A stretch of DNA of 64,000 nt from Streptomyces sp. BK208 (GTDB lineage Bacteria > Actinomycetota > Actinomycetes > Streptomycetales > Streptomycetaceae), in the NCBI RefSeq assembly GCF_004364245.1, contig NZ_SOAV01000013.1, positions 124,001 to 188,000 on the forward strand. Reading direction: 5' to 3'. The notes under the pieces were generated by a model. It ran no database searches. It was not told the origin of the DNA and saw nothing but the letters and a program-made list of their open reading frames with translations. Of this stretch, positions 50,138-58,626 are shown piece by piece (within the stretch, counting starts at the first letter, position 1; every line of letters begins with the position of its first letter). Position numbers and translations under genes: made by a program.

Positions 50138-50776
50138 ATGACGACCCGAAAGCGCGGAACCTTGCAGGAACGGGCCAGAGCAACCCGCAGATCTCTCCTC
50201 GAGGCGGCCGCCTGCCTCTTCGCCGAGCACGGATACGCGGGGACCAGCGTCAATGACATAAGCGCCCGCTCCGGTCGCACCAGCGGGTCCGTCTACTTCC
50301 ACTACACCAGCAAGGAGGGCATCGCGCTGGCCGTCGTCGAAGGCGGTTTCGCCACCTGGTCCGGCCTCGCCACCCGCTACGTCGACCACGCCGTGCCGCC
50401 GCTGGAACGCCTCGTCGTGCTCAGTCACGAGGTCGCCCGCGCGCTCTCCGAAGACCCACTGACCCGGGCCGGTGCCCGTCTGTGGGCGGAGCGCGACACC
50501 ATCAACGTGCACCTCCCCGACCCGTTCGTCCTCTGGACGACCGCTGTGACCCGTCTGCTGGCCCAGGCCCGGATCACCGGGCACCTGGCCGCCCACGTGC
50601 GGCCGGCCGGCACCGCACGGACGCTGGTGCGTGCCTTCTTCGGCTTCTGCACCCTCACCGACGCGCTGGAAGGCCCGCACGCCGTCAGCGGTCGCGTCAC
50701 CGACTGGTGGGAGCTGACGCTGCCCGCCCTCCAGTCGGAAGCGCGCCCGGTCGGCGGCGCGGCCCGCTCGGCGTGA
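50138..50776 (+). CDS. TetR family regulator, ScbR-like (gamma-butyrolactone receptor type)
   Basis: A 212-residue TetR regulator close to the ScbR/ArpA group. The DNA-binding part, RARATRRSLLEAAACLFAEHGYAGTSVNDISARSGRTSGSVYFHYTSKEGIALAVV, matches that group's R-S-G-x-T-S-G-x-V-Y-F-H-F-T-S-K-E-G signature with Tyr for Phe. The ligand domain is of normal length. No AfsA/ScbA butenolide synthase gene is in the window, so it is either an orphan pseudo-receptor or serves a remote cluster. ATG 50138 was used. It is likely a regulator of a secondary-metabolism or stress locus. Confidence 0.83.
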   Translation: MTTRKRGTLQERARATRRSLLEAAACLFAEHGYAGTSVNDISARSGRTSGSVYFHYTSKEGIALAVVEGGFATWSGLATRYVDHAVPPLERLVVLSHEVARALSEDPLTRAGARLWAERDTINVHLPDPFVLWTTAVTRLLAQARITGHLAAHVRPAGTARTLVRAFFGFCTLTDALEGPHAVSGRVTDWWELTLPALQSEARPVGGAARSA

Positions 50777-50874
50777 GGCGGGAACACTGACGCGGAAGGC
50801 ATCCGCCGGGCTCGTCGGGGCATGCGCACACCACGGCAACTCGTCCCCGGGCACACAGAGATGAGCGTGAAGAA

Positions 50875-51282
50875 GTGGCCTTCCCCGAACATCCCGGAAC
50901 ACCCGCCGACTCGACGCAGTCCTACTCCACGGCTGGGCGCGGCAACGGACTGGCCGTCGCCGCGCTCGTACTCGGCATCCTGGCCGTCCTCTTCTTCTGG
51001 ACCGTCATCGGCGGCGCGGTCCTCGGACTCCTGGCGTTGATCTTCGGCATCATCGGCGCCCGCCGGGCCCGGGGCGGCCGGGCCCCACGCGGAAAGATGT
51101 CCGTCATCGGAGCGGTGCTCGGCGCACTCGGGCTCGTCGCCTCGATCGTGATCATCGCCATCGGTGCGTCGATCCTGAACTCGGACGAGTTCAAGGACTT
51201 CGACGACTGCGTCCAGCACGCGGACAGCCAGAGCGAGCGGGACGCCTGCGCGGACGACTTCAACGAGGACGTCAACCGCTGA
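50875..51282 (+). CDS. DUF4190 domain membrane protein
   Basis: A 135-residue protein with a short polar N-terminus and a DUF4190 core, GLAVAALVLGILAVLFFWTVIGGAVLGLLALIFGIIGARRARGG, then SVIGAVLGALGLVASIVIIAIGASIL. Two to three transmembrane helices result. The C-terminal 40 residues are outside and acidic, with two cysteines (DDCVQHADSQSERDACADDF) that could form a disulphide. The start is GTG 50875. Function unknown. Confidence 0.8.
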   Translation: MAFPEHPGTPADSTQSYSTAGRGNGLAVAALVLGILAVLFFWTVIGGAVLGLLALIFGIIGARRARGGRAPRGKMSVIGAVLGALGLVASIVIIAIGASILNSDEFKDFDDCVQHADSQSERDACADDFNEDVNR

Positions 51283-51562
51283 CGCGCTCGGTGCCGGTGG
51301 CGCGCGAAGGGCAGCGGGTCCTCGGCCCGCGGCGCCGTCTCCGTGAGCAGCCGGTCCGACGGCCGCCGCTGTCGCTGCGAGGGCGGCCCGGCCGTGCCGC
51401 CCGTTCCGCGTGCGGGCCTCCTGCGCGACCGCGGAGGTGGTCCCTGCCATGGCATCGACGCCGGCCGTCGGCGGGCGGTGAGCCCCGGCGTCCCGTACGG
51501 CGACGGCCACCGTCGTGCCCCTCCCGCTGGCGACATGCAGCCCGCAGCGGCACGCTGGAAAG

Positions 51563-51787
51563 GTGAGCAGCGCCCCCATAGTCGTGCACCGGCCCTCTGT
51601 AGCAGGCGGCCGGAGAGTCAGCGTGCACCATCACGGACGGGACGAGGTCCTCGGCACCGCCTACAGCGACCACGACCTGGTCGTGCTCCTGGAAGGCGCC
51701 GGCATGACCGACCCGGAGGACGTCCTCGACCAGCCGCAATGGGTGGAATGGCGCGAGGCCCCCGCTCACGATTTCGGTGCCGGCTGA
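51563..51787 (+). CDS. small hypothetical protein
   Basis: A 74-residue protein with the readable core VHHHGRDEVLGTAYSDHDLVVLLEGAGMTDPEDVLDQPQWVEWREA. The start is GTG 51563 with GGAAAGG upstream. Codon bias is normal for the region. Small conserved Streptomyces proteins look like this, but I cannot assign a function. It lies upstream of the ATPase gene at 52178 with a 390-bp gap. Confidence 0.6.
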   Translation: MSSAPIVVHRPSVAGGRRVSVHHHGRDEVLGTAYSDHDLVVLLEGAGMTDPEDVLDQPQWVEWREAPAHDFGAG

Positions 51788-52177
51788 CGGGCGCGCCATG
51801 GGAGGCATCACCCGTGACGCGGAAGGCGCCGGCTCGGAGTTCTCACGCCTGCGGCGGGCCATGCCCCGGCCGGGAATCGGCCGCTCGGTCCTCGCACGTC
51901 ACGCCGGGCTGTCACGCGGCCCGACGACGAGGGCGTCTCGATCTGGGGTGGCAGGCGGAAGGCCGCACGGACCCGTCCGCGTCCTGGACGGCGGACCGGT
52001 CCGCGTCCCGGATGTGTCAGCGTCCCCTCGACTACGTCTAGGCTTCCCCCCGGGTCAGCGGCGCGCCGAGGACTTCGCCCACCGCCCGGGCCGGACGCAC
52101 GGCCTGCTCGTACCGCAGGCGGCGTACGGGGGAGGGGCCGGTCCGGGCGCGCGCATGAGGATGTGAGGACGACGCCA
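51788..52177. other. intergenic region upstream of the RsbW-like gene
   Basis: A 390-bp gap. Frames run through it but show no domain or clear coding bias. The right end carries GAGGAC (52165-52170) as ribosome site for the ATPase gene. No terminator or operator was firmly seen. Confidence 0.35.
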
Positions 52178-52678
52178 GTGGAGAACCTGGTCGAGGACGC
52201 CGGCTGTACCGCGCAGCCGGACGACGGCATGATGCGCAGCGACTGTGTGATGCGCAGCGCCTACGTGCTGGACGCGGAAGGCGACGGCTGTATCGGGGAC
52301 GCCCGCCACCACGCCGTGACCTTCCTCGACCGGGCCGCCCGAGAGCACCGGCTGCCGGTCTCCGCACGGACGAGGGACCTCACCCAGCTGGTGGTCAGCG
52401 AACTCGTCACCAACGCCCGCAAGTACGCCCCGGGGCCGGTCCGAATAGCGCTGCGCATCAGCTCCCGCGCCGTGGACGTCGTCGTGTCGGACACCCACAC
52501 CGCGGTGCCGGCCGCTCGTTCCGCCGATCCCCGCAGGATCGGCCAGCACGGCCTGGAGATCGTCAAAGCGGTCTCCGAGGAGCTGTTGGTGGAGCGGGAG
52601 CCGGGCGGCAAACGCATCACCGCCCGCATATCACTGGACAGCGCCCGGGCCACCGGGACCAGTACGACGCCGGCATAG
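52178..52678 (+). CDS. RsbW-like ATP-binding protein
   Basis: A 166-residue GHKL ATPase of the RsbW group. The N-box is VVSELVTNARKYAPGP, the G1-type region is VVVSDTHTAVPAARSADPRRIGQHGLEIVKAVSEELLVERE, and the C-terminal strand is GGKRITARISL. It has a 40-residue N-terminal extension with several Cys and Met-Arg repeats (DDGMMRSDCVMRSAYVLD). The start is GTG 52178, about 7 nt after GAGGAC; GTG 52163 is possible. No STAS or sigma gene is adjacent. A serine kinase acting on an STAS antagonist is the usual role. Confidence 0.85.
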   Translation: MENLVEDAGCTAQPDDGMMRSDCVMRSAYVLDAEGDGCIGDARHHAVTFLDRAAREHRLPVSARTRDLTQLVVSELVTNARKYAPGPVRIALRISSRAVDVVVSDTHTAVPAARSADPRRIGQHGLEIVKAVSEELLVEREPGGKRITARISLDSARATGTSTTPA

Positions 52679-52889
52679 CCGACGCGCCACGCCGCTCAGC
52701 CGTCCGTTCAGCGCGCCCACGTGCACAGCGCGCCGCTGACCCCGGCCGCACACCCGGCCGCACACACCGCCACGCCGACGCCCACGCCGCACGGCATCGG
52801 AGCAGATCGCGCCGCAGTCGCCGGCAGCGGGCCTCGTGGCGCGACGGCCGAGGCGGTACCCGGGGACGGGACGCGAGGGGGCCGGTCGG

Positions 52890-54605
52890 TCATCTCCGGT
52901 CGCCTTTGTGACCGCTCGGATCCAGGGCGTCGCGTTGCCCGGTTTGCTCCGCCTGGTCGAGACCGGCCATCGCGGGGTGGTGCAGATCGAAGGCGGGCGA
53001 CTCGGAGCGGACCTTCGGCAGGGTGACGAAGTTGTGCCGGGGCGGCGGGCAGGACGTCGCCCACTCCAGCGAGCGACCGTACCCCCAGGGGTCGTCGACC
53101 TCGATGCGCTTCCCGCGCTGGGCGGTCTTCCAGACGTTGTAGAGGAAAGGCAGGGTGGACAGTCCGAGGAGGAAGGCGCCGATGGAGGAGACGGTGTTGA
53201 GAGCGGTGAAGCCGTCCGCGGCGAGGTAGTCGGCGTAACGGCGCGGCATGCCCTCGGCGCCGAGCCAGTGCTGGACGAGGAACGTCGTGTGGAAGCCCAC
53301 GAACAGCGTCCAGAAGTGCACCCTCTCCAGTCGGTGGTCGAGCATGGTGCCGGTCATCTTGGGCCACCAGAAGCTGAAGCCGCCGAACATGGCGAAGACG
53401 ATCGTGCCGAAGAGCACGTAGTGGAAGTGGGCCACGACGAAGTAGCTGTCGGTGACGTGGAAGTCGAGCGGTGGCGAGGCCAGGAGGACACCGGTCAGGC
53501 CACCGAAGAGGAACGTGACCAGGAAGCCGGCCGCCCACAGCATCGGTGGCTCGAACGACAGGGACCCCTTCCACATGGTGCCGATCCAGTTGAAGAACTT
53601 CACCCCGGTGGGGACGGCGATGAGAAAGCTCATGAACGAGAAGAACGGCAGCAGCACCGCGCCGGTGGCGAACATGTGGTGCGCCCAGACCGTGACCGAC
53701 AGGCCGGTGATGGCGATGGTGGCGCCGATCAGCCCCAGGTACCCGAAGACCGGCTTCCGCGAGAAGACGGGGATGATCTCGCTGATCACCCCGAAGAAGG
53801 GCAGCGCGAGGATGTAGACCTCGGGGTGGCCGAAGAACCAGAAGAGGTGCTGCCACAGGACCGCTCCGCCGTTCTCCGCGTCGAAGACGTGGGCGCCGAA
53901 CTGCCGGTCGGCCTGGAGCACCAGCAGGGCGGCCGCCAGCACGGGAAAGGCGAGGAGGACGAGCACCGAGGTGAGCAGCACGTTCCAGGTGAAGATCGGC
54001 ATCCGGAACATGGTCATGCCCGGAGCACGCATGCAGATGATGGTGGTGATGAAGTTGACCGCGCCGAGGATCGTGCCGAACCCGGAGAGCGCCAGCCCCA
54101 TGACCCACATGTCGGCCCCGTCGTAGGGGGTCCGCTCGCCGCCGCTGAGGGGTGCGTAGGCGGTCCAGCCGAAGTCGGCGGCCCCCTGAGTGGTGAGGAA
54201 GCCGGCCAGCACGATCAGGCCACCGAGGGCGAACAGCCAGTAGGACAGCATGTTCAGCCGGGGGAACGCGACGTCCGGGGAGCCGATCTGAAGCGGCATG
54301 ATGGCGTTGGCGAACCCGGCGAACGTCGGCGTCGCGAACAGCAGCAGCATGATGGTGCCGTGCATCGTGAACGACTGGTTGTACTGCTCCGCCGACACGA
54401 TCTGCAGGCCGGGCCGGGCCAGCTCCGCCCGGATCACCATGGCCAGCGCCCCGGCGACGAGGAAGAACGCGAACGACGTGATCAGGTAGAGGTGCCCGAT
54501 CTTCTTGTGGTCGGTCGTGGACAGCCAGGTGATCATGACGTGACCCCCGCCGCGCCGCTCGGCCACGGGGACGGGAGCCACCGGCTCGGTATGAGTCGCC
54601 ATCAT
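52890..54605 (-). CDS. ctaD: cytochrome c oxidase subunit I, orphan paralogue
   Basis: A 571-residue haem-copper oxidase subunit I of the A-type. The Cu-B and haem ligands are in place: the His of TMHGTIMLLLF, the HPEVYILALPFFG motif (cross-linked His-Tyr), WAHHMFATG (two Cu-B histidines) and VAHFHYVLFGTIVF (haem a and a3 histidines). Twelve helices are visible. The proton-channel loop segment SPDVAFPRLNMLSYW is present. No genes for subunits II, III or IV are adjacent, so this is an isolated second copy. ATG 54605 or 54602 starts the chain. With the orphan cytochrome b at 19562 it suggests an alternative respiratory branch. Confidence 0.9.
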   Translation of the reverse strand: MMATHTEPVAPVPVAERRGGGHVMITWLSTTDHKKIGHLYLITSFAFFLVAGALAMVIRAELARPGLQIVSAEQYNQSFTMHGTIMLLLFATPTFAGFANAIMPLQIGSPDVAFPRLNMLSYWLFALGGLIVLAGFLTTQGAADFGWTAYAPLSGGERTPYDGADMWVMGLALSGFGTILGAVNFITTIICMRAPGMTMFRMPIFTWNVLLTSVLVLLAFPVLAAALLVLQADRQFGAHVFDAENGGAVLWQHLFWFFGHPEVYILALPFFGVISEIIPVFSRKPVFGYLGLIGATIAITGLSVTVWAHHMFATGAVLLPFFSFMSFLIAVPTGVKFFNWIGTMWKGSLSFEPPMLWAAGFLVTFLFGGLTGVLLASPPLDFHVTDSYFVVAHFHYVLFGTIVFAMFGGFSFWWPKMTGTMLDHRLERVHFWTLFVGFHTTFLVQHWLGAEGMPRRYADYLAADGFTALNTVSSIGAFLLGLSTLPFLYNVWKTAQRGKRIEVDDPWGYGRSLEWATSCPPPRHNFVTLPKVRSESPAFDLHHPAMAGLDQAEQTGQRDALDPSGHKGDRR

Positions 54606-54898
54606 GTCCTCACTGGGCGCAGCAGGTGACCGAGGACGGCGCCGCTCGGCCCCCTCCGGCCCTGGACCGGGCAGTGCGTGTCCAGCCCGGTGAAAAGTAG
54701 CCGTCCCCGCTCCCCGCCGCGTCCCCGCTCAGCCGTTCCTGGTCCGAAGAGCCGCATGTTCCAGCCGGACGGGTGAGACCCGGGCGTGTCTGCGCCCCGG
54801 CCCCGCAGCCCGTCACGGGCCGCCGCCCCCACGGCCCGTCACAGGCCGCCGCCCCCGCCCGGGTGACGACGGCCTGTACCTGGCGATGCTCAGTGCAC

Positions 54899-55021
54899 TC
54901 AGGCCGGCGACGGCGGGTCGGCACGCTGGTTCCGAGCAGTCTCGAGCAGGGTCTCGACGAATGCGTGCACCTCCGGGGTGCTGTTCGCGGCTGCCCACAG
55001 GAGACCGTACGAGACCCCGTA
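54899..55021 (-). pseudogene. LysR regulator, C-terminal remnant
   Basis: Directly after the TAG of the FAD monooxygenase gene, in the same frame, about 40 codons encode YGVSYGLLWAAANSTPEV and HAFVETLLETARNQRADPP, ending at TGA 54899-54901. This is the typical end of a LysR effector domain (last strand Y-G-L-x-W, final helix V-x-x-F-x-x-x-L). No start or DNA-binding part exists. A LysR gene was evidently deleted from its 5' side, with the junction falling at the monooxygenase stop. Confidence 0.65.
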
Positions 55022-56323
55022 CTACTGCTTGGCCGACGAGGTGATGTGCGATCCGGCGGGGGCTGCGGAGTCCGGCACCCCCGCGTAGTCGGGGAGTTCG
55101 ATGCCGTCGATCGCGCGCCCGACCAGCTCGGCGAACCATTCTCCGGCGAAATCGGGGAGCGGCTCCGCGTCCGGCCCGGGGAGGTCGCGACTCCGGGCGT
55201 TCAACCGGCCGATCTCCTGGTTGGCCTCGACGTACGGGCGCATTCTCGACTCGTAGCGGGCGAACCCGGCATCGGGATCCCACCCGGCGGCGGCCAGCTC
55301 TCCGGCGAGCACGTAGGCGCCGACCAGTGCCAGCCCGGTGCCCTGCCCCGACATCGGCGACGAGCTGAACGCCGCGTCCCCGAGCAGCCCCACCCGTCCG
55401 CTCGACCAACGGTCCATCATCACCTGAGCGACCTGGTCGAGATAGAAGTCCGGGGTGTCGTCCAGGTGCGCGAGGATGTCCGGGACCAGCCAGCCCAGGC
55501 CCGCCATCCGCTCACGCAGCAGGCGCTTCTGGGCCACGACGTCACGGTGGTCGACGTCGAAGTCGGACACGGCGAAGTAGAACATGGTCATCGCCCGGGT
55601 GGCGTCCTGGATGGGGCGCAGGAGGGCGGAGCGCCCGGACTCCGGGTCCTGATACTCGAGCAGCCAGCGGTCCAGGCCGAACGCGTTGGGCACACTGTAG
55701 AAGGCGAGCACGTGGCCGAGGTGGCGGAGGAACCGCTCATGGGGGCCGAAGACCATCGCCCGCAGCGGCGAGTGCAGCCCGTCGGCCCCGACCACCAGGT
55801 CGAAGCGCCTCCGGTCGCCGCCCGCGAAGACCACGTCGACCCCGTCCGCGTCCTGGGAGAGGCCGGCGATCCGGTCGCCGAAGAGGTACTCGACGCGGTC
55901 GCGGGTGTCGTCGTGGAGCAGTTGTGACAGATCCCCGCGGAGGATCTCGATGTCCGCGATGAACCCGTCGCCACCCTCGTCGTCCGCGCGGAAGGTCTCC
56001 AGCACCTGCCCGTGCACGTCCACGGTGTGCGCGCCGGCGGTGTCGGTGCACGCCGCGCGGACCGCCGCGTCCAGCCCCATGCGCCTGATGACCTCCTTGG
56101 CGACACCTCGTGCGTCCACCGCCTGCCCACCGGGCCGCAACTCGGGAGCCCGCTCCACCACGGTCACCTCGGCCCCCCGCCGATGCAGCCAGTGCGCCAG
56201 CGCGGGTCCCGCGATGCTCGCCCCCGCCACCAGCACCGCGGGACGGCCCACCCGCGTCCGCCGCTCGCCCGCCCGGGTCGTGCCGTCCTGCTCGGAGTCG
56301 TCGACGCCCATCACTGCCTCCAT
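55022..56323 (-). CDS. FAD-dependent monooxygenase (PHBH fold)
   Basis: A 433-residue class A flavoprotein hydroxylase. FAD motifs: VLVAGASIAGPALAHWLHRRGAEVTVVERAP (Gly-x-Gly-x-x-Gly type), the DG region FDLVVGADGLHSPLR and the GD motif RVGLLGDAAFSSSPMSGQGTGLALVGAYVLA. The middle part is the substrate-binding sheet. The group includes tetracycline- and anthracycline-type hydroxylases. ATG 56323 follows GGGAGGAAGCGC. The LysR remnant behind it may have been its regulator before deletion. Substrate unknown. Confidence 0.88.
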   Translation of the reverse strand: MEAVMGVDDSEQDGTTRAGERRTRVGRPAVLVAGASIAGPALAHWLHRRGAEVTVVERAPELRPGGQAVDARGVAKEVIRRMGLDAAVRAACTDTAGAHTVDVHGQVLETFRADDEGGDGFIADIEILRGDLSQLLHDDTRDRVEYLFGDRIAGLSQDADGVDVVFAGGDRRRFDLVVGADGLHSPLRAMVFGPHERFLRHLGHVLAFYSVPNAFGLDRWLLEYQDPESGRSALLRPIQDATRAMTMFYFAVSDFDVDHRDVVAQKRLLRERMAGLGWLVPDILAHLDDTPDFYLDQVAQVMMDRWSSGRVGLLGDAAFSSSPMSGQGTGLALVGAYVLAGELAAAGWDPDAGFARYESRMRPYVEANQEIGRLNARSRDLPGPDAEPLPDFAGEWFAELVGRAIDGIELPDYAGVPDSAAPAGSHITSSAKQ

Positions 56324-56566
56324 GCGCTTCCTCCCGCGCCGGATCGTCCCCAGCACAGGCCCACCTCTCTCGGCGGATTCGGCAGTCACGACTCCGGAAC
56401 CGCACAGAACTCATCGGTACGCCGAAGTCGTGACCTGCACGCAGCGCAGGGAGCCCCTGGAAGTCATCGCGCACGGGCGGACCGGAGAGGTCATTGCACG
56501 CCGGTGCTCCAGCACTGCGGTCGAGGCCTGTCTCGGCGGATCTTCGGTCGGTATCGTCAAAGGATC

Positions 56567-56947
56567 ATGCGATCTCTCGTCTTGTTGATGACTGTCCTGG
56601 TCGTTTTCGTCATGCCGACCTCAGCGGTCTGGCTGCTGGGACGGCGGGCGAGGATTGCGCGCGGGTTGCTGGTCGTGTTCTTGCTGACCGGGTGGCTGAC
56701 CGTGCTCATCGGAACCGCCCTCTCGCAGCGGGCGCAGCCGGGCCTGTTTCCCGAGATGTCACCCTGCGGGAGGCACGGCTCTCCCGTCTCGCAGTACTTC
56801 CCGCCGGACTCGTTCTGCCGCGGCGCGGAGGGAGAGTTGCGGACGGTCAACGGCCCGGACGCCAAGCTCGTCTTCTGGACTGTCGCCAACACCACCGTGG
56901 CTACGGCGATCGCCGCCGTCTTCGTACGCCGCCGCCGGCGAGCTTGA
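56567..56947 (+). CDS. small membrane protein, unknown
   Basis: A 126-residue protein with three hydrophobic segments: LVLLMTVLVVFVMPTSAVWLL, ARGLLVVFLLTGWLTVLIGTAL and LVFWTVANTTVATAIAAVFV. The loop between the second and third holds two cysteines (MSPCGRHGSP, DSFCRGAEG) and is probably outside. AAAGGATC precedes ATG 56567. No family was recognised. It lies 46 bp before the larger unknown gene at 56994, in the same direction. Confidence 0.6.
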   Translation: MRSLVLLMTVLVVFVMPTSAVWLLGRRARIARGLLVVFLLTGWLTVLIGTALSQRAQPGLFPEMSPCGRHGSPVSQYFPPDSFCRGAEGELRTVNGPDAKLVFWTVANTTVATAIAAVFVRRRRRA

Positions 56948-56993
56948 TCGGCGTGCCCCTCAGGGGCAGCCAGGACGGCACCGTGTCAGTGCC

Positions 56994-58343
56994 GTGCCGT
57001 ACCTTGCCGTGTATCACGTGTTCCCGGCGACGAGGGGGATGGGAGTGCGAAGGCCGGTTGAGGGCGAAGTCCACGTCGACTACGGCCAGATCTATGTCAT
57101 GAGTGATCCGGAGAGCTACGGTCCGGACCTTCAAGAGTCCTTCGCGGGTCAGAGTGCCGGGCTGTGCGGGGCCGCGACACCGGGCGTGCTGTGGTTGTCG
57201 ACCGGGCTGCACACGGGCAACGTCTCCTTCGCCGTCGAGGTGCACGACGAGGCGCCACCGCTGGATCCGGCATGGGAGGACGTCGTTGAGGTGTCCTTCC
57301 GGCCCGTCTCGGCGGACAGCGCCCTCGTACAGTGGGCGTGTGAGGCCTCCTGGGAGCTCCATCTCCAGGAGACGGATTACCGGGTGCGCTACTGTGCCCA
57401 GGGCATGGACGCGGCACACCGGCAGGGCACCCGCCTGGACGCCGAGCCACCGCTGGATCGCTACCTGTTGCAGTTCTGGCCCGCTCCGCCCGCACCGGAC
57501 GAGGTCCTGAAGCAGACCTCGAAGACTGCCGCCTACTGGCACGGCTACGCCCGTCAGCAGCCGGCTCCCCCTACGCCTGCCGAACGCGCCGAGGCCGAAC
57601 GCCAGGACCGCCTCGCGCAGGAACACGCCGACGAAGAACGTCGGATTGCCCTCGAACGACGGCAGTGGGGCGGACGCCCGCCGAGCCACGCCCTGCGGAG
57701 GGTCGGAGGCAACGTGCGCGGTCTGCTCGGTTTCGACCCGGCCCTCGTCCACGCTATCGACGCCGCTACGCCGGAAACCCAGCGGGCGACGGCACTGCTG
57801 GCCGCGTGCCGCGCCTGTGAGGCGGCGGGACTCGCCGGACTCGACTGGATCGCCGCAGGGCTGACCGCCCTGGCCGAGGGGCGCCCGCTGCCGCCGCCCC
57901 TCGACGACCCGGCCCAGGCGTGGCGATGCCTGGAAGCGGACCCGCGAGTCCCGGACAGAACCGTCGGCCGGGCCGTCCCGCCCGAACGGTCCCTCTTTCC
58001 GCCGCCGGCCCACGGTGACACGCTCACGCCGACGCCCAAGCCCCAATCTCTGCCGGGGGGTACCGGCCCCGCGGCCGTCCTCGCGCAGCCCCCCGACCGT
58101 GCCGCACCACCGACAGCGCAGCCCGAGGGCGGGGTGCCGTACACGCTGAGCGTCACCATCGGCGAGCCGGACCCGGTTCTGCGGATGTCCCAGCCGCACA
58201 TGGCTCTGCCGGCGCTGCTCGGCGCGGCCGAATCCGACCCGCTCCAGGCGGCCCTTGACGCGGTGTACGCGGCCGTGGCCGCTTATGGGGAGGACTACCG
58301 GACACTCCTGCAAGAGGTCTGGTCCGTCTGCCAGGAGCTGTGA
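56994..58343 (+). CDS. uncharacterised 449-residue protein with conserved N-terminal domain
   Basis: A soluble protein, not a member of a family I can name. The first 150 residues look like one compact domain (VEGEVHVDYGQIYVMSD, GVLWLSTGLHTGNVSFAVEVHD, VVEVSFRPVSADSALVQW, DYRVRYCAQGMD, YLLQFWPAPP). Comparable segments occur in other Streptomyces hypothetical proteins, from memory. Residues 195-230 form an Arg/Glu-rich helix, probably a coiled coil (AERAEAERQDRLAQEHADEERR). Later parts are Pro-rich, with a C-terminal helical domain. The frame begins at GTG 56994; ATG 57039 behind GAGGGGG is an alternative start. Confidence 0.6.
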   Translation: MPYLAVYHVFPATRGMGVRRPVEGEVHVDYGQIYVMSDPESYGPDLQESFAGQSAGLCGAATPGVLWLSTGLHTGNVSFAVEVHDEAPPLDPAWEDVVEVSFRPVSADSALVQWACEASWELHLQETDYRVRYCAQGMDAAHRQGTRLDAEPPLDRYLLQFWPAPPAPDEVLKQTSKTAAYWHGYARQQPAPPTPAERAEAERQDRLAQEHADEERRIALERRQWGGRPPSHALRRVGGNVRGLLGFDPALVHAIDAATPETQRATALLAACRACEAAGLAGLDWIAAGLTALAEGRPLPPPLDDPAQAWRCLEADPRVPDRTVGRAVPPERSLFPPPAHGDTLTPTPKPQSLPGGTGPAAVLAQPPDRAAPPTAQPEGGVPYTLSVTIGEPDPVLRMSQPHMALPALLGAAESDPLQAALDAVYAAVAAYGEDYRTLLQEVWSVCQEL

Positions 58344-58505
58344 AGAACAGTGCGGTGCGGCAATCTCCGAGGGCACGAGGTCAGCTGTGACCTTGCCGTC
58401 CGGGAAGGCGGGCGCAGCCGTCGCCCGTGTGCCGACGCGGCCTTCCGACCATTTCGGAGGTCGCAGGCCGTGCGGGGAAAGGAGGAGGGTTCGCGTGATT
58501 CTCAC

Positions 58506-58522
58506 TCGATCGTGTAGATCGA
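58506..58522. promoter_or_regulatory. palindromic site upstream of the cholesterol-oxidase-like gene
   Basis: TCGATC (58506-58511) and GATCGA (58517-58522) form a perfect inverted repeat around GTGTA, about 105 bp upstream of the start at 58627. The flank is A/T-richer (CATATGACTACAAGG). A repressor site is likely; its regulator is not identified. Confidence 0.45.
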
Positions 58523-58626
58523 ACGACCATATGACTACAAGGCTTCTGGTCGCCGGTTAGCGTGCCTGCTCGGTCGGCCCACCAGGGCCGGCCCGGGGTG
58601 GGCGGGACCAGGGGAGGTTCTCAGAG

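Noticed and set aside
51777..52166. Possible 129-residue gene upstream of the RsbW-like gene
   Set aside because: No domain, Arg/Gly/Pro-rich composition and no convincing ribosome site.
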